DNA from: Candidatus Bathyarchaeota archaeon
GTDB taxonomy: Archaea; Thermoproteota; Bathyarchaeia; TCS64
DNA: 6,504 bases
NCBI GenBank assembly: GCA_013619005.1
Contig: JABXKY010000273.1
Span: 1 to 6,504, forward strand
Direction: 5' to 3'
Made by a program: the position numbers and the translations under genes. The notes under the pieces were generated by a model, which was not told the DNA's origin, ran no database searches, and was given only the letters and a program-made list of their open reading frames with translations. Positions 1 through 6,313 of this stretch are shown piece by piece; positions within the stretch are counted from its first letter, which is position 1; the number at the start of each line of letters is the position of its first letter.

Positions 1-52
1 AGATAATGTAGAGCCATAAATGAATGTATGTGGGTTTGAGGCCAATACTATA

Positions 53-68
53 GGGGAAACTATAATAT
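53..68 (+). promoter_or_regulatory. Candidate archaeal BRE/TATA promoter for the ECF operon
   Basis: A purine-rich GGGGAAAC (53-60) runs directly into TATAATAT (61-68), matching the usual arrangement of an archaeal B recognition element followed by a TATA box. With the usual spacing of about 24-28 bases from the TATA centre, transcription would start near 89-93. This gives a short leader that contains the GGTGA ribosome-binding site and the TTG start at 110. The agreement of these three elements is the main support; no transcript data exist here. Confidence 0.42.
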
Positions 69-94
69 TGTGGCTGGGTTCAGTATCGACAATC

Positions 95-99
95 GGTGA
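95..99 (+). promoter_or_regulatory. Ribosome-binding site that decides the ecfA start
   Basis: GGTGA lies ten bases before TTG at 110 and matches the archaeal Shine-Dalgarno core. No comparable site precedes the in-frame ATG at 20 or the in-frame TTG at 68. This supports the TTG at 110 as the true start. Confidence 0.5.
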
Positions 100-109
100 A
101 ATCGCAGCC

Positions 110-1852
110 TTGGGAATCGTCGAAGTCAAGAATTTAACGTACTCGTACCCGAACGCCTCGAAGCCGGCGATAGAGGATATCAGCCTCTCCATAAATCCGG
201 GTGAGTTCATACTGTTGACAGGCCCCAGCGGTTGCGGAAAGACCACCTTTTGCCGGGCATTGAATGGTTTGATACCCAAGTTTTACAACGGGACACTATC
301 CGGGTCTGTCCACATCGCGGGCTTGGACGTCGCGGAGCACTCCACTATGGAGTTAGCCCGGCACATTGGCCTGATATTCCAGAACCCGGATAACCAGATC
401 TTCGCGCTCACGGTCGAGAAGGACATCGCCTTCGGGTTAGAGAACCTTGGCGTGCCCAAGGCGGAGATGTACAAGGAGATCGATTGGGCGGCCGAGGTAA
501 CGGGTATAGAGTCCCTCAGGCTCAGGGCAACCCACGAGTTATCGGGGGGCCAGAAGCAGAGGTTGACCATTGCCTCCGTTCTGGCGATGCACCCAAGCAT
601 CATCGTCATGGATGAGCCCACGTCATTCCTGGACCCTGTGGGGGCCGAGCACATATTCGAGGTGCTAAACCGGCTGAACAAGGAGCACGGAATGACCATC
701 ATCATCATCGAGCACCGTATTGATATCGCCGCAAAGTACGTCGACAGAATCATCGTCTTCGACAAAGGACGTGTAAGGAGTGACGGCAAACCCGGTTTGA
801 TCCTCGCAAAGGAGGATACGAGACTCCTGGGCGTTGGGATTCCCAGGATTCTTGAGCTTGCAAAGAGGTTCAATGACCACGAGGCCATGTTCAACGAGCT
901 GCCTTTAACATCGGATCAGTTCTACGACAATATCAAGGTCTACCTTAAGGAACAGGAGTTTAACGACAGGAAATCCAGACTGCCACCCGACATGCTTGAC
1001 CTGGTGGGTGAGCATCACCACTCCCCCCTGATCCAAGCAAAGGGCATCGTTTTCGATTACCCTGGTAACGTGCACGCGTTAAGGAACGTCGACCTGACGA
1101 TCAACCAAGGGGACTATGTGGCCATCATGGGTGAGAACGGGGCCGGTAAGACAACCCTTGTTAAGCATTTCAATGGGTTGCTCAGGCCAAAGGAGGGCTC
1201 GGTTTTCCTTGACGGCGAGGATATCTCTAAACAGAGCGTAGCGCAGCTCGCAAGAAGGGTCGGCCTCGTGTTCCAGAACCCCGACGACCAGCTTTTCGAG
1301 GAGACCGTGGAGAAGGAGATAGCTTTCGCGCTGCGGAACTTTGGGGTGAAGGAAGAAGGTGTTGAGAAGAGGGTTACATGGGCGTTGAACCTCCTTGACC
1401 TCGACCAGTACCGCGAGAGCAGTCCCTTCACCCTTAGCGGGGGGGAGAGAAAGAGGGTGGCCCTCGCCTCTGTTCTTGCGTGGGACCCGGAGGTCCTTGT
1501 GCTTGATGAGCCCACTATAGGTCAGGACTATGGACAAAAGGAGAGGCTCCGCCACTTCCTGAACCAGTTAAGGACCCAGGGCAAAACGGTTGTGATAGTA
1601 ACCCATGACGTGGAGTTCGTGGCTGAGAGCCAGCCTCATATAGTGTTGATGTCTCAGGGAAACGTCATGGCGGAGGGATCGACGAAATCTATCATGAACC
1701 AGACCGAGCTGCTGGCACGGTGCAGCGTCGCTCAACCCGAGATAACCCGCCTGTTCAATTACCTGGAGCCATATGGATTACCCAAAGACGTCGTTGACGT
1801 CGATGAGGCGCACCAGCTCCTCAAAAGAAAGATCGAGGAGGCCGAGAAATGA
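110..1852 (+). CDS. ecfA: ECF transporter fused double ATPase (EcfA-EcfA')
   Basis: Cytoplasmic energy-coupling ATPase of an ECF importer, hydrolysing ATP to drive vitamin or metal uptake through EcfT and an S subunit. Numbered from TTG 110 (580 residues), two complete ABC domains are fused. Domain 1 has Walker A GPSGCGKTT (38-46), Q-loop Q91, signature LSGGQ (144-148), Walker B with catalytic E169 and H-loop H202. Domain 2 has GENGAGKTT (341-349), Q389, LSGGE (442-446), E467 and H499. Both nucleotide sites therefore look catalytically complete. The QNPDxQ-F Q-loop wording and the C-terminal IPRILELAKR-like (about 244-253) and QPEITRL (about 542-548) segments are typical of EcfA rather than other ABC ATPases. 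Domain 2 has DEPTIGQD around the D-loop. The reading frame extends upstream to ATG 20, but those 30 residues resemble no ABC N-terminus and overlap the predicted promoter. The stop overlaps ecfT by ATGA, implying translational coupling. Family assignment is secure; the substrate cannot be told. Confidence 0.93.
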   Translation: MGIVEVKNLTYSYPNASKPAIEDISLSINPGEFILLTGPSGCGKTTFCRALNGLIPKFYNGTLSGSVHIAGLDVAEHSTMELARHIGLIFQNPDNQIFALTVEKDIAFGLENLGVPKAEMYKEIDWAAEVTGIESLRLRATHELSGGQKQRLTIASVLAMHPSIIVMDEPTSFLDPVGAEHIFEVLNRLNKEHGMTIIIIEHRIDIAAKYVDRIIVFDKGRVRSDGKPGLILAKEDTRLLGVGIPRILELAKRFNDHEAMFNELPLTSDQFYDNIKVYLKEQEFNDRKSRLPPDMLDLVGEHHHSPLIQAKGIVFDYPGNVHALRNVDLTINQGDYVAIMGENGAGKTTLVKHFNGLLRPKEGSVFLDGEDISKQSVAQLARRVGLVFQNPDDQLFEETVEKEIAFALRNFGVKEEGVEKRVTWALNLLDLDQYRESSPFTLSGGERKRVALASVLAWDPEVLVLDEPTIGQDYGQKERLRHFLNQLRTQGKTVVIVTHDVEFVAESQPHIVLMSQGNVMAEGSTKSIMNQTELLARCSVAQPEITRLFNYLEPYGLPKDVVDVDEAHQLLKRKIEEAEK

Positions 1853-2643
1853 GCCTCCTGGAGAGCCTACGGTTTACACGCGGCGACACAGCCATCCACA
1901 ACCTTGACCCCAGGGTCAAGTTCATGATGACACTTGTGTTTTTCTCCACATCAGTGATGTTCCTCCACGTGGTGCCACTGGCGTTCGTGTTCCTCATCCA
2001 GATACCGCTTGTACTGAAGGCCAAGGTGTTCAGTGAGTGGTCAAAGTCCATCAAGGGCGCGGCCTTCATCTCTGGCTTCATCTTCGTGACCAACATGGTT
2101 AGCTTCTATTACTTCAGAGATGGGAACCTGACTTGGGATCTTGTGGAGTACTCGTTGTCGCTGACCATGCGTTTTATCGTACTGGTGACTAGCTTCAGCA
2201 TCTTCTTCATCACAACCTCCCCCGACAAGCTGAGCCTGGCGTTGGAGAAAGCCAGGATACCCTACGAGTTCAACTTCGCGTTCATCACGGCCATCAGGTT
2301 CGTGCCTGTCCTGGCGGACGAGGCCCAGACTATCATGGACGCCCAGAGGAGCAGGGGACTTGAGCTTGACAAGGGTAATTTCCTCACGAGGATCAGGAAC
2401 TATATCCCCATCCTTCTCCCGTTAATAATAAACAGCATCAGGAGAAGCCTTGAGCTAGCTGAGGCAATGGAATCAAGGGCATTCGGAGCCACCGAGGATA
2501 GAACCAACCTCTACGAGCTCAGTTTAACCAGAACCGATTGGACGGTCCTTATCGTAATCATCCTTTTCTTTGCCGCTGCGTTATATGCGAGGCTATACCT
2601 GCCCGATTTCCCGAGTTTGTTAGGCTTTGGGCCTGTTTTCTAG
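1849..2643 (+). CDS. ecfT: ECF transporter transmembrane coupling subunit EcfT
   Basis: Membrane scaffold that links the two ATPase domains to a substrate-capturing S subunit. The 264-residue protein has hydrophobic stretches at about 25-38, 41-57, 69-84, 106-123, 184-197 and 232-247, with an amphipathic cytoplasmic region between. The two hallmark coupling motifs are visible as DAQRSRGLE (164-172) and AEAMESRAFG (204-213), which are variants of the Ala-Arg-Gly motifs whose arginines contact the ATPases. The N-terminal segment with NLDPRVKF (18-25) is also characteristic of the family. The start ATG overlaps the ecfA stop by four bases, so the two are co-translated. Length is normal for EcfT. 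No S component (such as a BioY-, ThiT- or RibU-type membrane protein) follows before the next gene; it may lie upstream of the window or elsewhere in the genome. Confidence 0.92.
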   Translation: MSLLESLRFTRGDTAIHNLDPRVKFMMTLVFFSTSVMFLHVVPLAFVFLIQIPLVLKAKVFSEWSKSIKGAAFISGFIFVTNMVSFYYFRDGNLTWDLVEYSLSLTMRFIVLVTSFSIFFITTSPDKLSLALEKARIPYEFNFAFITAIRFVPVLADEAQTIMDAQRSRGLELDKGNFLTRIRNYIPILLPLIINSIRRSLELAEAMESRAFGATEDRTNLYELSLTRTDWTVLIVIILFFAAALYARLYLPDFPSLLGFGPVF

Positions 2644-2647
2644 GCCA

Positions 2648-2680
2648 ATTTTCGTATCAATTGTTGTTTGTACCTGTTTT
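2648..2680 (+). terminator. Weak T-rich region after ecfT
   Basis: Several short T-runs (TTTT at 2648-2651, TTGTTGTTTG at 2661-2670, TTTT at 2677-2680) follow the ecfT stop within 40 bases. Archaeal termination often occurs on such T-rich non-template sequence without a hairpin. No strong stem is seen. The assignment is tentative. Confidence 0.22.
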
Positions 2681-2690
2681 CCATGTAATA

Positions 2691-2704
2691 ACCAAGTTTA
2701 TATT
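2691..2704 (+). promoter_or_regulatory. Candidate BRE/TATA promoter for the AbrB-PhoU gene
   Basis: ACCAAG (2691-2696) precedes TTTATATT (2697-2704), a good archaeal TATA box. Usual spacing puts the transcription start at about 2725-2729. This would give a leader of roughly 95 bases before the ATG at 2822, or an almost leaderless start for the small ORF at 2731. Confidence 0.45.
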
Positions 2705-2730
2705 AAACCAGCCTTGATAAATAGCAAGTA

Positions 2731-2808
2731 ATGACCATAATTACAATTGTATCTCAGTACCAACTCGGTATGAGTTTGTTATGGTTAGACGACATGATTC
2801 AAGATTAA
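2731..2808 (+). CDS. Possible 25-codon leader ORF upstream of the AbrB-PhoU gene
   Basis: An ATG at 2731 opens a 25-codon frame ending in TAA at 2806-2808, thirteen bases before the ATG of the AbrB-PhoU gene. The ATG lies about 30 bases after the TATA centre, where a leaderless archaeal mRNA would begin. The peptide starts MTIITIVSQY and ends with acidic residues; it matches no family I recognise. It could be a translated regulatory leader peptide, or a chance frame, since 25 open codons are not improbable. No Shine-Dalgarno precedes it. Only its position speaks for it. Confidence 0.2.
   Translation: MTIITIVSQYQLGMSLLWLDDMIQD
2738..2751. promoter_or_regulatory. Palindromic element downstream of the AbrB-PhoU promoter
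   Basis: TACAATTGTA (2742-2751) is a perfect 10-bp palindrome. It is embedded in TAATTACAATTGT (2738-2750), which recurs with one extra base, on the opposite strand, at 3919-3932. GTAAT (2728-2732) and ATTAC (2740-2744) also form a 5-bp inverted repeat. The element sits just past the predicted transcription start, a usual repressor position in archaea. A binding role is inferred; the sequence is AT-rich, so chance is a real alternative. Confidence 0.3.
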
Positions 2809-2809
2809 A

Positions 2810-2814
2810 AAGGT
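2810..2814 (+). promoter_or_regulatory. Ribosome-binding site choosing the ATG at 2822
   Basis: AAGGT ends seven bases before ATG 2822 and sixteen bases before the in-frame ATG at 2831. The spacing favours 2822. The shorter form would lose only three residues ahead of the AbrB domain. Confidence 0.4.
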
Positions 2815-2821
2815 AATTTCA

Positions 2822-3880
2822 ATGATACATATGGAGCCAAGAAAGGTACAAAAAGTCGGCTATTCAACACTCTCGGTTTCGATACCTATGGTCTGGGCCA
2901 AAAAGACTGGGATTAAGAAGGGAGACGTCGTTTTCCTCAATGAAGAGAACGACGGAGCGCTAAGAATTACACCAGAGCCCAGCAAGGTCGAGGACAACAT
3001 CATCCACGTTGTCAACGTTGACAAATGCGATAACACGAAAGTACTTGCTAGAGTAATAGTCGGGAACTATGTTCTTGGAAGAAACCTCGTTAGGGTGGAA
3101 TCCGAAAGGCGTCTAATGAGGGAGCAGATCCAGGCCATACGATCTGTAACGCAGAGGCTGCTGGGCATCGGTATCATCGAGGAAAGCGACAGGCATCTAC
3201 TTCTACAGTGCAGCATAGATCCCAAGAACTTTCCTTTAGAGACTGTAATCAAGAGGCTGAACGTAATCACGAGCATCATGTTCAAGGAGAGCTTGGACGC
3301 CTTAATGGACAGGGACATGGAGCTGGCAAAGGACGCCATAGCCCGTGAGCACGAGGCAGACACCATATTCTGGCTTCTAGTGAGGTTGCTTGCCTCCGCC
3401 CAGCAGAACAGGGTGGTCTCTGAGGCCATAGGCATCGTTGACTCCATGGAGATCATGGAGTTCAACCAGATCGCATGGTACCTTGAGATGATCGGCGACA
3501 GGCTCAACTCCATTGCCGGTAACATCATCGCCCTTGAGGAGAATCGAAACGATGATGACGAGGACCTCTTTGAGAGGTTAAGTCAGATAGGTCAAATCGT
3601 TTACACCATGTTCGATCAAGCAATGAAGAGCGTCTTCGATGGCGATCTTAAGGTGGCAAGTGATGCCGTGGACCTGTACGAGGCTGTGGGTCATGAGGAG
3701 GACTCGCTGCTCAAGGAGTTCCAGGAGAACCACGACCCTGAGCTTGTGGCCCATGTGAATGAAATCGCGTGGGAGCTAAGGATCATCGCAGAGTACAGTT
3801 CTGCAATCGCCACGATATCCATTGACAAGGTTCTGTGGGGCGAGAACGATATATGTACCGTGCTCAAGACTGACGACTAG
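2822..3880 (+). CDS. AbrB-domain PhoU-family regulator
   Basis: Probable cytoplasmic regulator joining a DNA-binding AbrB/SpoVT swapped-hairpin domain to PhoU-like helical bundles. Residues about 5-52 carry the AbrB pattern: RKVQKVGYSTLSVSIP, then WAKKTGIKKGDVV, then an acidic turn and LRITP. The rest is almost wholly helical. A PhoU-like unit lies at about 140-240, with REHEAD (175-180) and LEMIGDRLNSIAG (221-233), matching the E-x-x-x-D metal-binding pattern of PhoU. A second unit (about 250-338) is recognisable at HEEDSL and LRIIAEYSSAIA, but its acidic positions are partly replaced. PhoU proteins generally control phosphate uptake with Pst transporters and the Pho signalling system; archaeal AbrB-PhoU fusions are known as a domain architecture, with roles mostly undefined. 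No pst genes are seen here. The gene appears monocistronic, with its own promoter and T-tracts after the stop. DNA binding and autoregulation are inferences. Confidence 0.85.
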   Translation: MIHMEPRKVQKVGYSTLSVSIPMVWAKKTGIKKGDVVFLNEENDGALRITPEPSKVEDNIIHVVNVDKCDNTKVLARVIVGNYVLGRNLVRVESERRLMREQIQAIRSVTQRLLGIGIIEESDRHLLLQCSIDPKNFPLETVIKRLNVITSIMFKESLDALMDRDMELAKDAIAREHEADTIFWLLVRLLASAQQNRVVSEAIGIVDSMEIMEFNQIAWYLEMIGDRLNSIAGNIIALEENRNDDDEDLFERLSQIGQIVYTMFDQAMKSVFDGDLKVASDAVDLYEAVGHEEDSLLKEFQENHDPELVAHVNEIAWELRIIAEYSSAIATISIDKVLWGENDICTVLKTDD

Positions 3881-3900
3881 GTCTCGACTTCTGTCCCACC

Positions 3901-3912
3901 CTTTTGGCTTTT
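3901..3912 (+). terminator. T-tract terminator after the AbrB-PhoU gene
   Basis: Two TTTT runs (3902-3905 and 3909-3912) follow C-rich sequence about twenty bases past the stop codon. This fits archaeal oligo-T termination without a hairpin. The inverted repeat at 3939-3983 lies too far downstream of the T-runs to act with them as a classical hairpin terminator. Confidence 0.35.
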
Positions 3913-3918
3913 ATCTCA

Positions 3919-3932
3919 ACAATTTGTAATTA
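3919..3932 (-). promoter_or_regulatory. Second copy of the TAATTACAA(A)TTGT element
   Basis: On the minus strand this reads TAATTACAAATTGT, differing by one inserted A from TAATTACAATTGT at 2738-2750 in the promoter region of the preceding gene. It adjoins further GTAATTA units at 3938-3944 and 3977-3983. The near match suggests one shared DNA-binding protein, but low complexity limits confidence. Confidence 0.28.
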
Positions 3933-3938
3933 TTTATG

Positions 3939-3983
3939 TAATTACCCTATATACAGTTCTTCGGTGAATCGATAGGGTAATTA
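3939..3983. repeat. Perfect 12-bp inverted repeat upstream of EF-2
   Basis: TAATTACCCTAT (3939-3950) and ATAGGGTAATTA (3972-3983) are exact reverse complements separated by 21 bases. Arm centres are 33 bp apart, about three DNA turns, so both would face the same side of the helix. The repeat ends about eleven bases before the predicted EF-2 TATA box, which suits an operator or activator site. If transcribed it could fold as a stem with a C(UUCG)G loop at 3959-3964 close to its centre, though the bases between loop and stem pair poorly. The repeat itself is directly visible; its function is unknown. Confidence 0.8.
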
Positions 3984-3994
3984 TGCTGGAAGGG

Positions 3995-4002
3995 TTTAAA
4001 AG
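3995..4002 (+). promoter_or_regulatory. Candidate TATA box for EF-2
   Basis: TTTAAAAG, preceded by purine-rich GGAAGGG (3988-3994), resembles an archaeal BRE/TATA pair. The expected transcription start is about 4023-4027, giving a leader of some 25-30 bases. A weak AAGGA (4036-4040) lies twelve bases before the ATG at 4053. Confidence 0.45.
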
Positions 4003-4052
4003 ACCCCTGTTGGTGTCTATAGTCAAATTATACTTAAGGAAAAAGATCATTT

Positions 4053-6260
4053 ATGCCACGATTCAAGCAAACTGAAGAAATCCTCAAGCTGATGCATAAC
4101 AAGGAGAAGGTCCGTAACATCGGTATCATTGCCCACATTGACCACGGCAAGACCACCATGAGCGACAGCCTCCTAGCTATGGCCGGCCTGATGGCTCCCA
4201 ATAGGGCTGGAGAGGCCAGGGCTCTTGACTTCCTCGAGGAAGAGCAGAGGCGAGGCATCACCATTAAGACGGCAAACATAAGCCTCCTCTACGAGGAGGA
4301 CGGCGAACAATACGTTATCAATCTCATTGACACACCCGGTCACGTAGACTTTTCAGGCAAGGTCACCAGGGCAATGAGGGCTCTAGACGGCTGTGTGCTG
4401 TTGGTTGACGCGGTTGAGGAGTTCCAGATCATGACCGAGGTCAGACTAAGGGTAGCCCTGGACGAGTTCGTTAAGCCCGTCTGTTATATCAACAAGTTCG
4501 ATAGGCTCATTAAGGAGCTCAGGATGGACGCAGGTGCGATCCAGACCAAGTTATTGAGAATAATCAACAAGTTCAACGAGATCGTCCAGACCTACGGTCC
4601 AGATGAGATCAAGAACGAGTGGACAATCAACGCCGGCGACGGACAGGTGGCCTTCGGCTCGGCTCTTGACAGGTGGGGCTTCACCCTTCCTATGCTGGCC
4701 AAGAAGGGACTGACGCTGCCCAAGATCCTTGAGATGTACAAGAACGACGAGCTGGAAAAGCTGCAAGAGTTGCTGCCGCTGAGCGAGGCCATTTTGGGTC
4801 TGGCGGTGCACAAGCTTCCGAATCCTGATGAGCACCAGCCAAGGAGGATCCCCCACATTTGGAAGGGGGACCCTGACACAGTCATGGGCAAGAACATGCT
4901 TGCCGTAAACCCGAAGGGTCCACTTGTTATCTGTATCAGTAACGTCATCATCGACCCCCAGGCGGGAGTCATCAGCACCGGCAGGGTGTTCAGCGGAACA
5001 ATCCGCAAGGGAGACACTCTCAACCTGGTCGGCGCCGAGAAGACGGCCAAGGCACAACAGGTTAGCATTTACATGGGCGCATACCGTGAGATTGTAGACG
5101 AGATCCCGGCCGGGAACATCGTGGCCCTCATGGGCTTATCAGAAGCCCGTGCAGGCGAGACCATCGTTGGACCTGAGCTGTTGGGCATTGCTACTCCTTT
5201 CGAGTCAATTAAGTACGTATCCGACCCCGTCCTGACGGTGGCGGTCGAGCCGAAGAAGCCAACAGATCTACCCAAACTCATTGATGCTATGCAGAAGATG
5301 AGCATCCAGGATCCCAACCTGGTGACGACCATCAACCAGGAGACAGGGGAGTACCTGCTGAGCGGGATGGGCGAGCTTCACCTTGAGATCGCCGTTAAGG
5401 ACCTGAAATCCATGCATCACCTTGACATTATCCAGACAGAGCCAATGGTAGTGTACCGTGAGGCGATCAGGCAGGAGGCAGGGCCGTTCATGGGCAAGAG
5501 CCCCAACAAGCACAACAGGGTGTTCTTCCAGTTCACTCCCCTTGACCCCAAGATCATTGAGCTTATCCGTGCGGGTGAGCTCAGCGAGATCGTCAGCGCC
5601 TCAAGGCGTGAGGACATCCTCAAGACTGAGATGGGGTGGACCACCCGGCAAGCCAGGCGGGTTTTCGACGTCAACGAGAACGCCAACCTGCTCATCGACT
5701 CAACGGTGGGTATCCAGGGACTCAGGGAGGTCAAGCAGCATATCCGCAGCGGCTTCCAGTGGGCCCTGAACGAGGGACCCATCGCCGGTGAGCGCGTCAG
5801 GGGCGTCCTCATCGACATGGTCGATATCAAGTTGCACGAGGACCCTGTCCACCGTGGACCGGCACAGATGCTGCCCGCCGTTAGGCAGGCGCTCTATGCG
5901 GGTATCCTTAGCGCTAACCCCACTTTGCTGGAGCCAATCAGCCTCATCCAGGTCCGTGTACCTACGGCCGAGATGGGTAACGTGACTGGTCTCCTAAGCA
6001 AGAAGAGGGGAAGCATCAGGAGCGTCGATCAGGAAGGACCAGTCGTCAACGTACAGGGATTCCTCCCCGTTGCGGAGTCGCTGGGTCTGAGCCAGGAGAT
6101 GCGCTCCGCAACGAGCGGTACGGCTTTCTGGCAGATGACATTCGACCACTACTCGCCGGTACCTGACAGCATGCTGTTGGACATCATCAAGAAGACAAGG
6201 ACTCGCAAGGGCATGAAGCCAGACCCGCCGAGGGCAAGCGAGTACATCGTCAGGGAGTAA
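4053..6260 (+). CDS. fusA: Translation elongation factor 2 (aEF-2)
   Basis: GTPase that drives ribosomal translocation in the cytosol. The 735-residue length is normal for archaeal EF-2. GTP-binding motifs are complete: G1 AHIDHGKT (27-34), G2 RGIT (68-71 region), G3 DTPGH (93-97), G4 NKFD (147-150) and G5 GSA (202-204). Domain II spans about 285-385, and domain III contains SGMGELHLE (437-445). In the domain IV tip, DPVHRGPAQ places His600 (codon 5850-5852) where diphthamide is made in archaeal and eukaryotic EF-2. The C-terminal domain has LSKKRG and TFDHYS. The N-terminus (MPRFKQTEEILKLM, then VRNIGIIAHIDHG) matches archaeal homologues, so ATG 4053 is well supported. One oddity is the helix after switch II: residues 123-134 read EFQIMTEVRLRV where homologues typically have a Q-T-E-(x)2-L-R-Q pattern. 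The gene is flanked by its own TATA box and T-tracts, so it is probably transcribed alone. Confidence 0.97.
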   Translation: MPRFKQTEEILKLMHNKEKVRNIGIIAHIDHGKTTMSDSLLAMAGLMAPNRAGEARALDFLEEEQRRGITIKTANISLLYEEDGEQYVINLIDTPGHVDFSGKVTRAMRALDGCVLLVDAVEEFQIMTEVRLRVALDEFVKPVCYINKFDRLIKELRMDAGAIQTKLLRIINKFNEIVQTYGPDEIKNEWTINAGDGQVAFGSALDRWGFTLPMLAKKGLTLPKILEMYKNDELEKLQELLPLSEAILGLAVHKLPNPDEHQPRRIPHIWKGDPDTVMGKNMLAVNPKGPLVICISNVIIDPQAGVISTGRVFSGTIRKGDTLNLVGAEKTAKAQQVSIYMGAYREIVDEIPAGNIVALMGLSEARAGETIVGPELLGIATPFESIKYVSDPVLTVAVEPKKPTDLPKLIDAMQKMSIQDPNLVTTINQETGEYLLSGMGELHLEIAVKDLKSMHHLDIIQTEPMVVYREAIRQEAGPFMGKSPNKHNRVFFQFTPLDPKIIELIRAGELSEIVSASRREDILKTEMGWTTRQARRVFDVNENANLLIDSTVGIQGLREVKQHIRSGFQWALNEGPIAGERVRGVLIDMVDIKLHEDPVHRGPAQMLPAVRQALYAGILSANPTLLEPISLIQVRVPTAEMGNVTGLLSKKRGSIRSVDQEGPVVNVQGFLPVAESLGLSQEMRSATSGTAFWQMTFDHYSPVPDSMLLDIIKKTRTRKGMKPDPPRASEYIVRE

Positions 6261-6264
6261 TCCC

Positions 6265-6279
6265 TTTTTATCCCCTTTT
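6265..6279 (+). terminator. Poly-T terminator after EF-2
   Basis: TTTTT (6265-6269) and TTTT (6276-6279), separated by a short C-rich stretch, begin five bases past the EF-2 stop. This is the usual look of an archaeal factor-independent terminator for a highly expressed gene. The AT-rich stretch could also contribute to the promoter of the next gene. Confidence 0.5.
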
Positions 6280-6313
6280 GCATATTCTTACTCCTAGAGA
6301 TTAGTGAGCTTCA

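Noticed and set aside
20..109. Thirty-residue N-terminal extension of the ECF ATPase from ATG 20
   Set aside because: The residues resemble no ABC N-terminus, the stretch overlaps a good BRE/TATA, and only the TTG at 110 has a properly spaced GGTGA. The extension is therefore treated as non-coding.
1..130. Open minus-strand frame across the left end of the window
   Set aside because: It has no ATG start in view and no recognisable protein pattern, and it is only the reverse of a short open + frame. It could belong to a divergent gene, but nothing supports that.
283..894. Long minus-strand frames inside ecfA (also at 1079-1555)
   Set aside because: They lie opposite a clearly conserved gene and follow from its codon bias; their translations show no domain features.
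3939..3983. Reading the inverted repeat as a classical hairpin terminator
   Set aside because: No T-run follows the right arm, archaea mainly terminate on T-tracts alone, and T-tracts already occur upstream at 3902-3912.
3992..4006. GGGT...ACCC mini-hairpin over the EF-2 TATA box
   Set aside because: Only four base pairs around a 7-base AT-rich loop; too weak to call.
4013..4115. GTG-started small frame in the EF-2 leader
   Set aside because: It begins upstream of the predicted transcription start, has no ribosome-binding site and runs into the EF-2 coding region in another frame.
4551..5830. Several minus-strand frames and the alternative + frames at 5458-5769 and 5788-5985 inside EF-2
   Set aside because: All overlap conserved EF-2 domains, give low-complexity Ser/Arg-rich or patternless translations, and are best explained as shadows.
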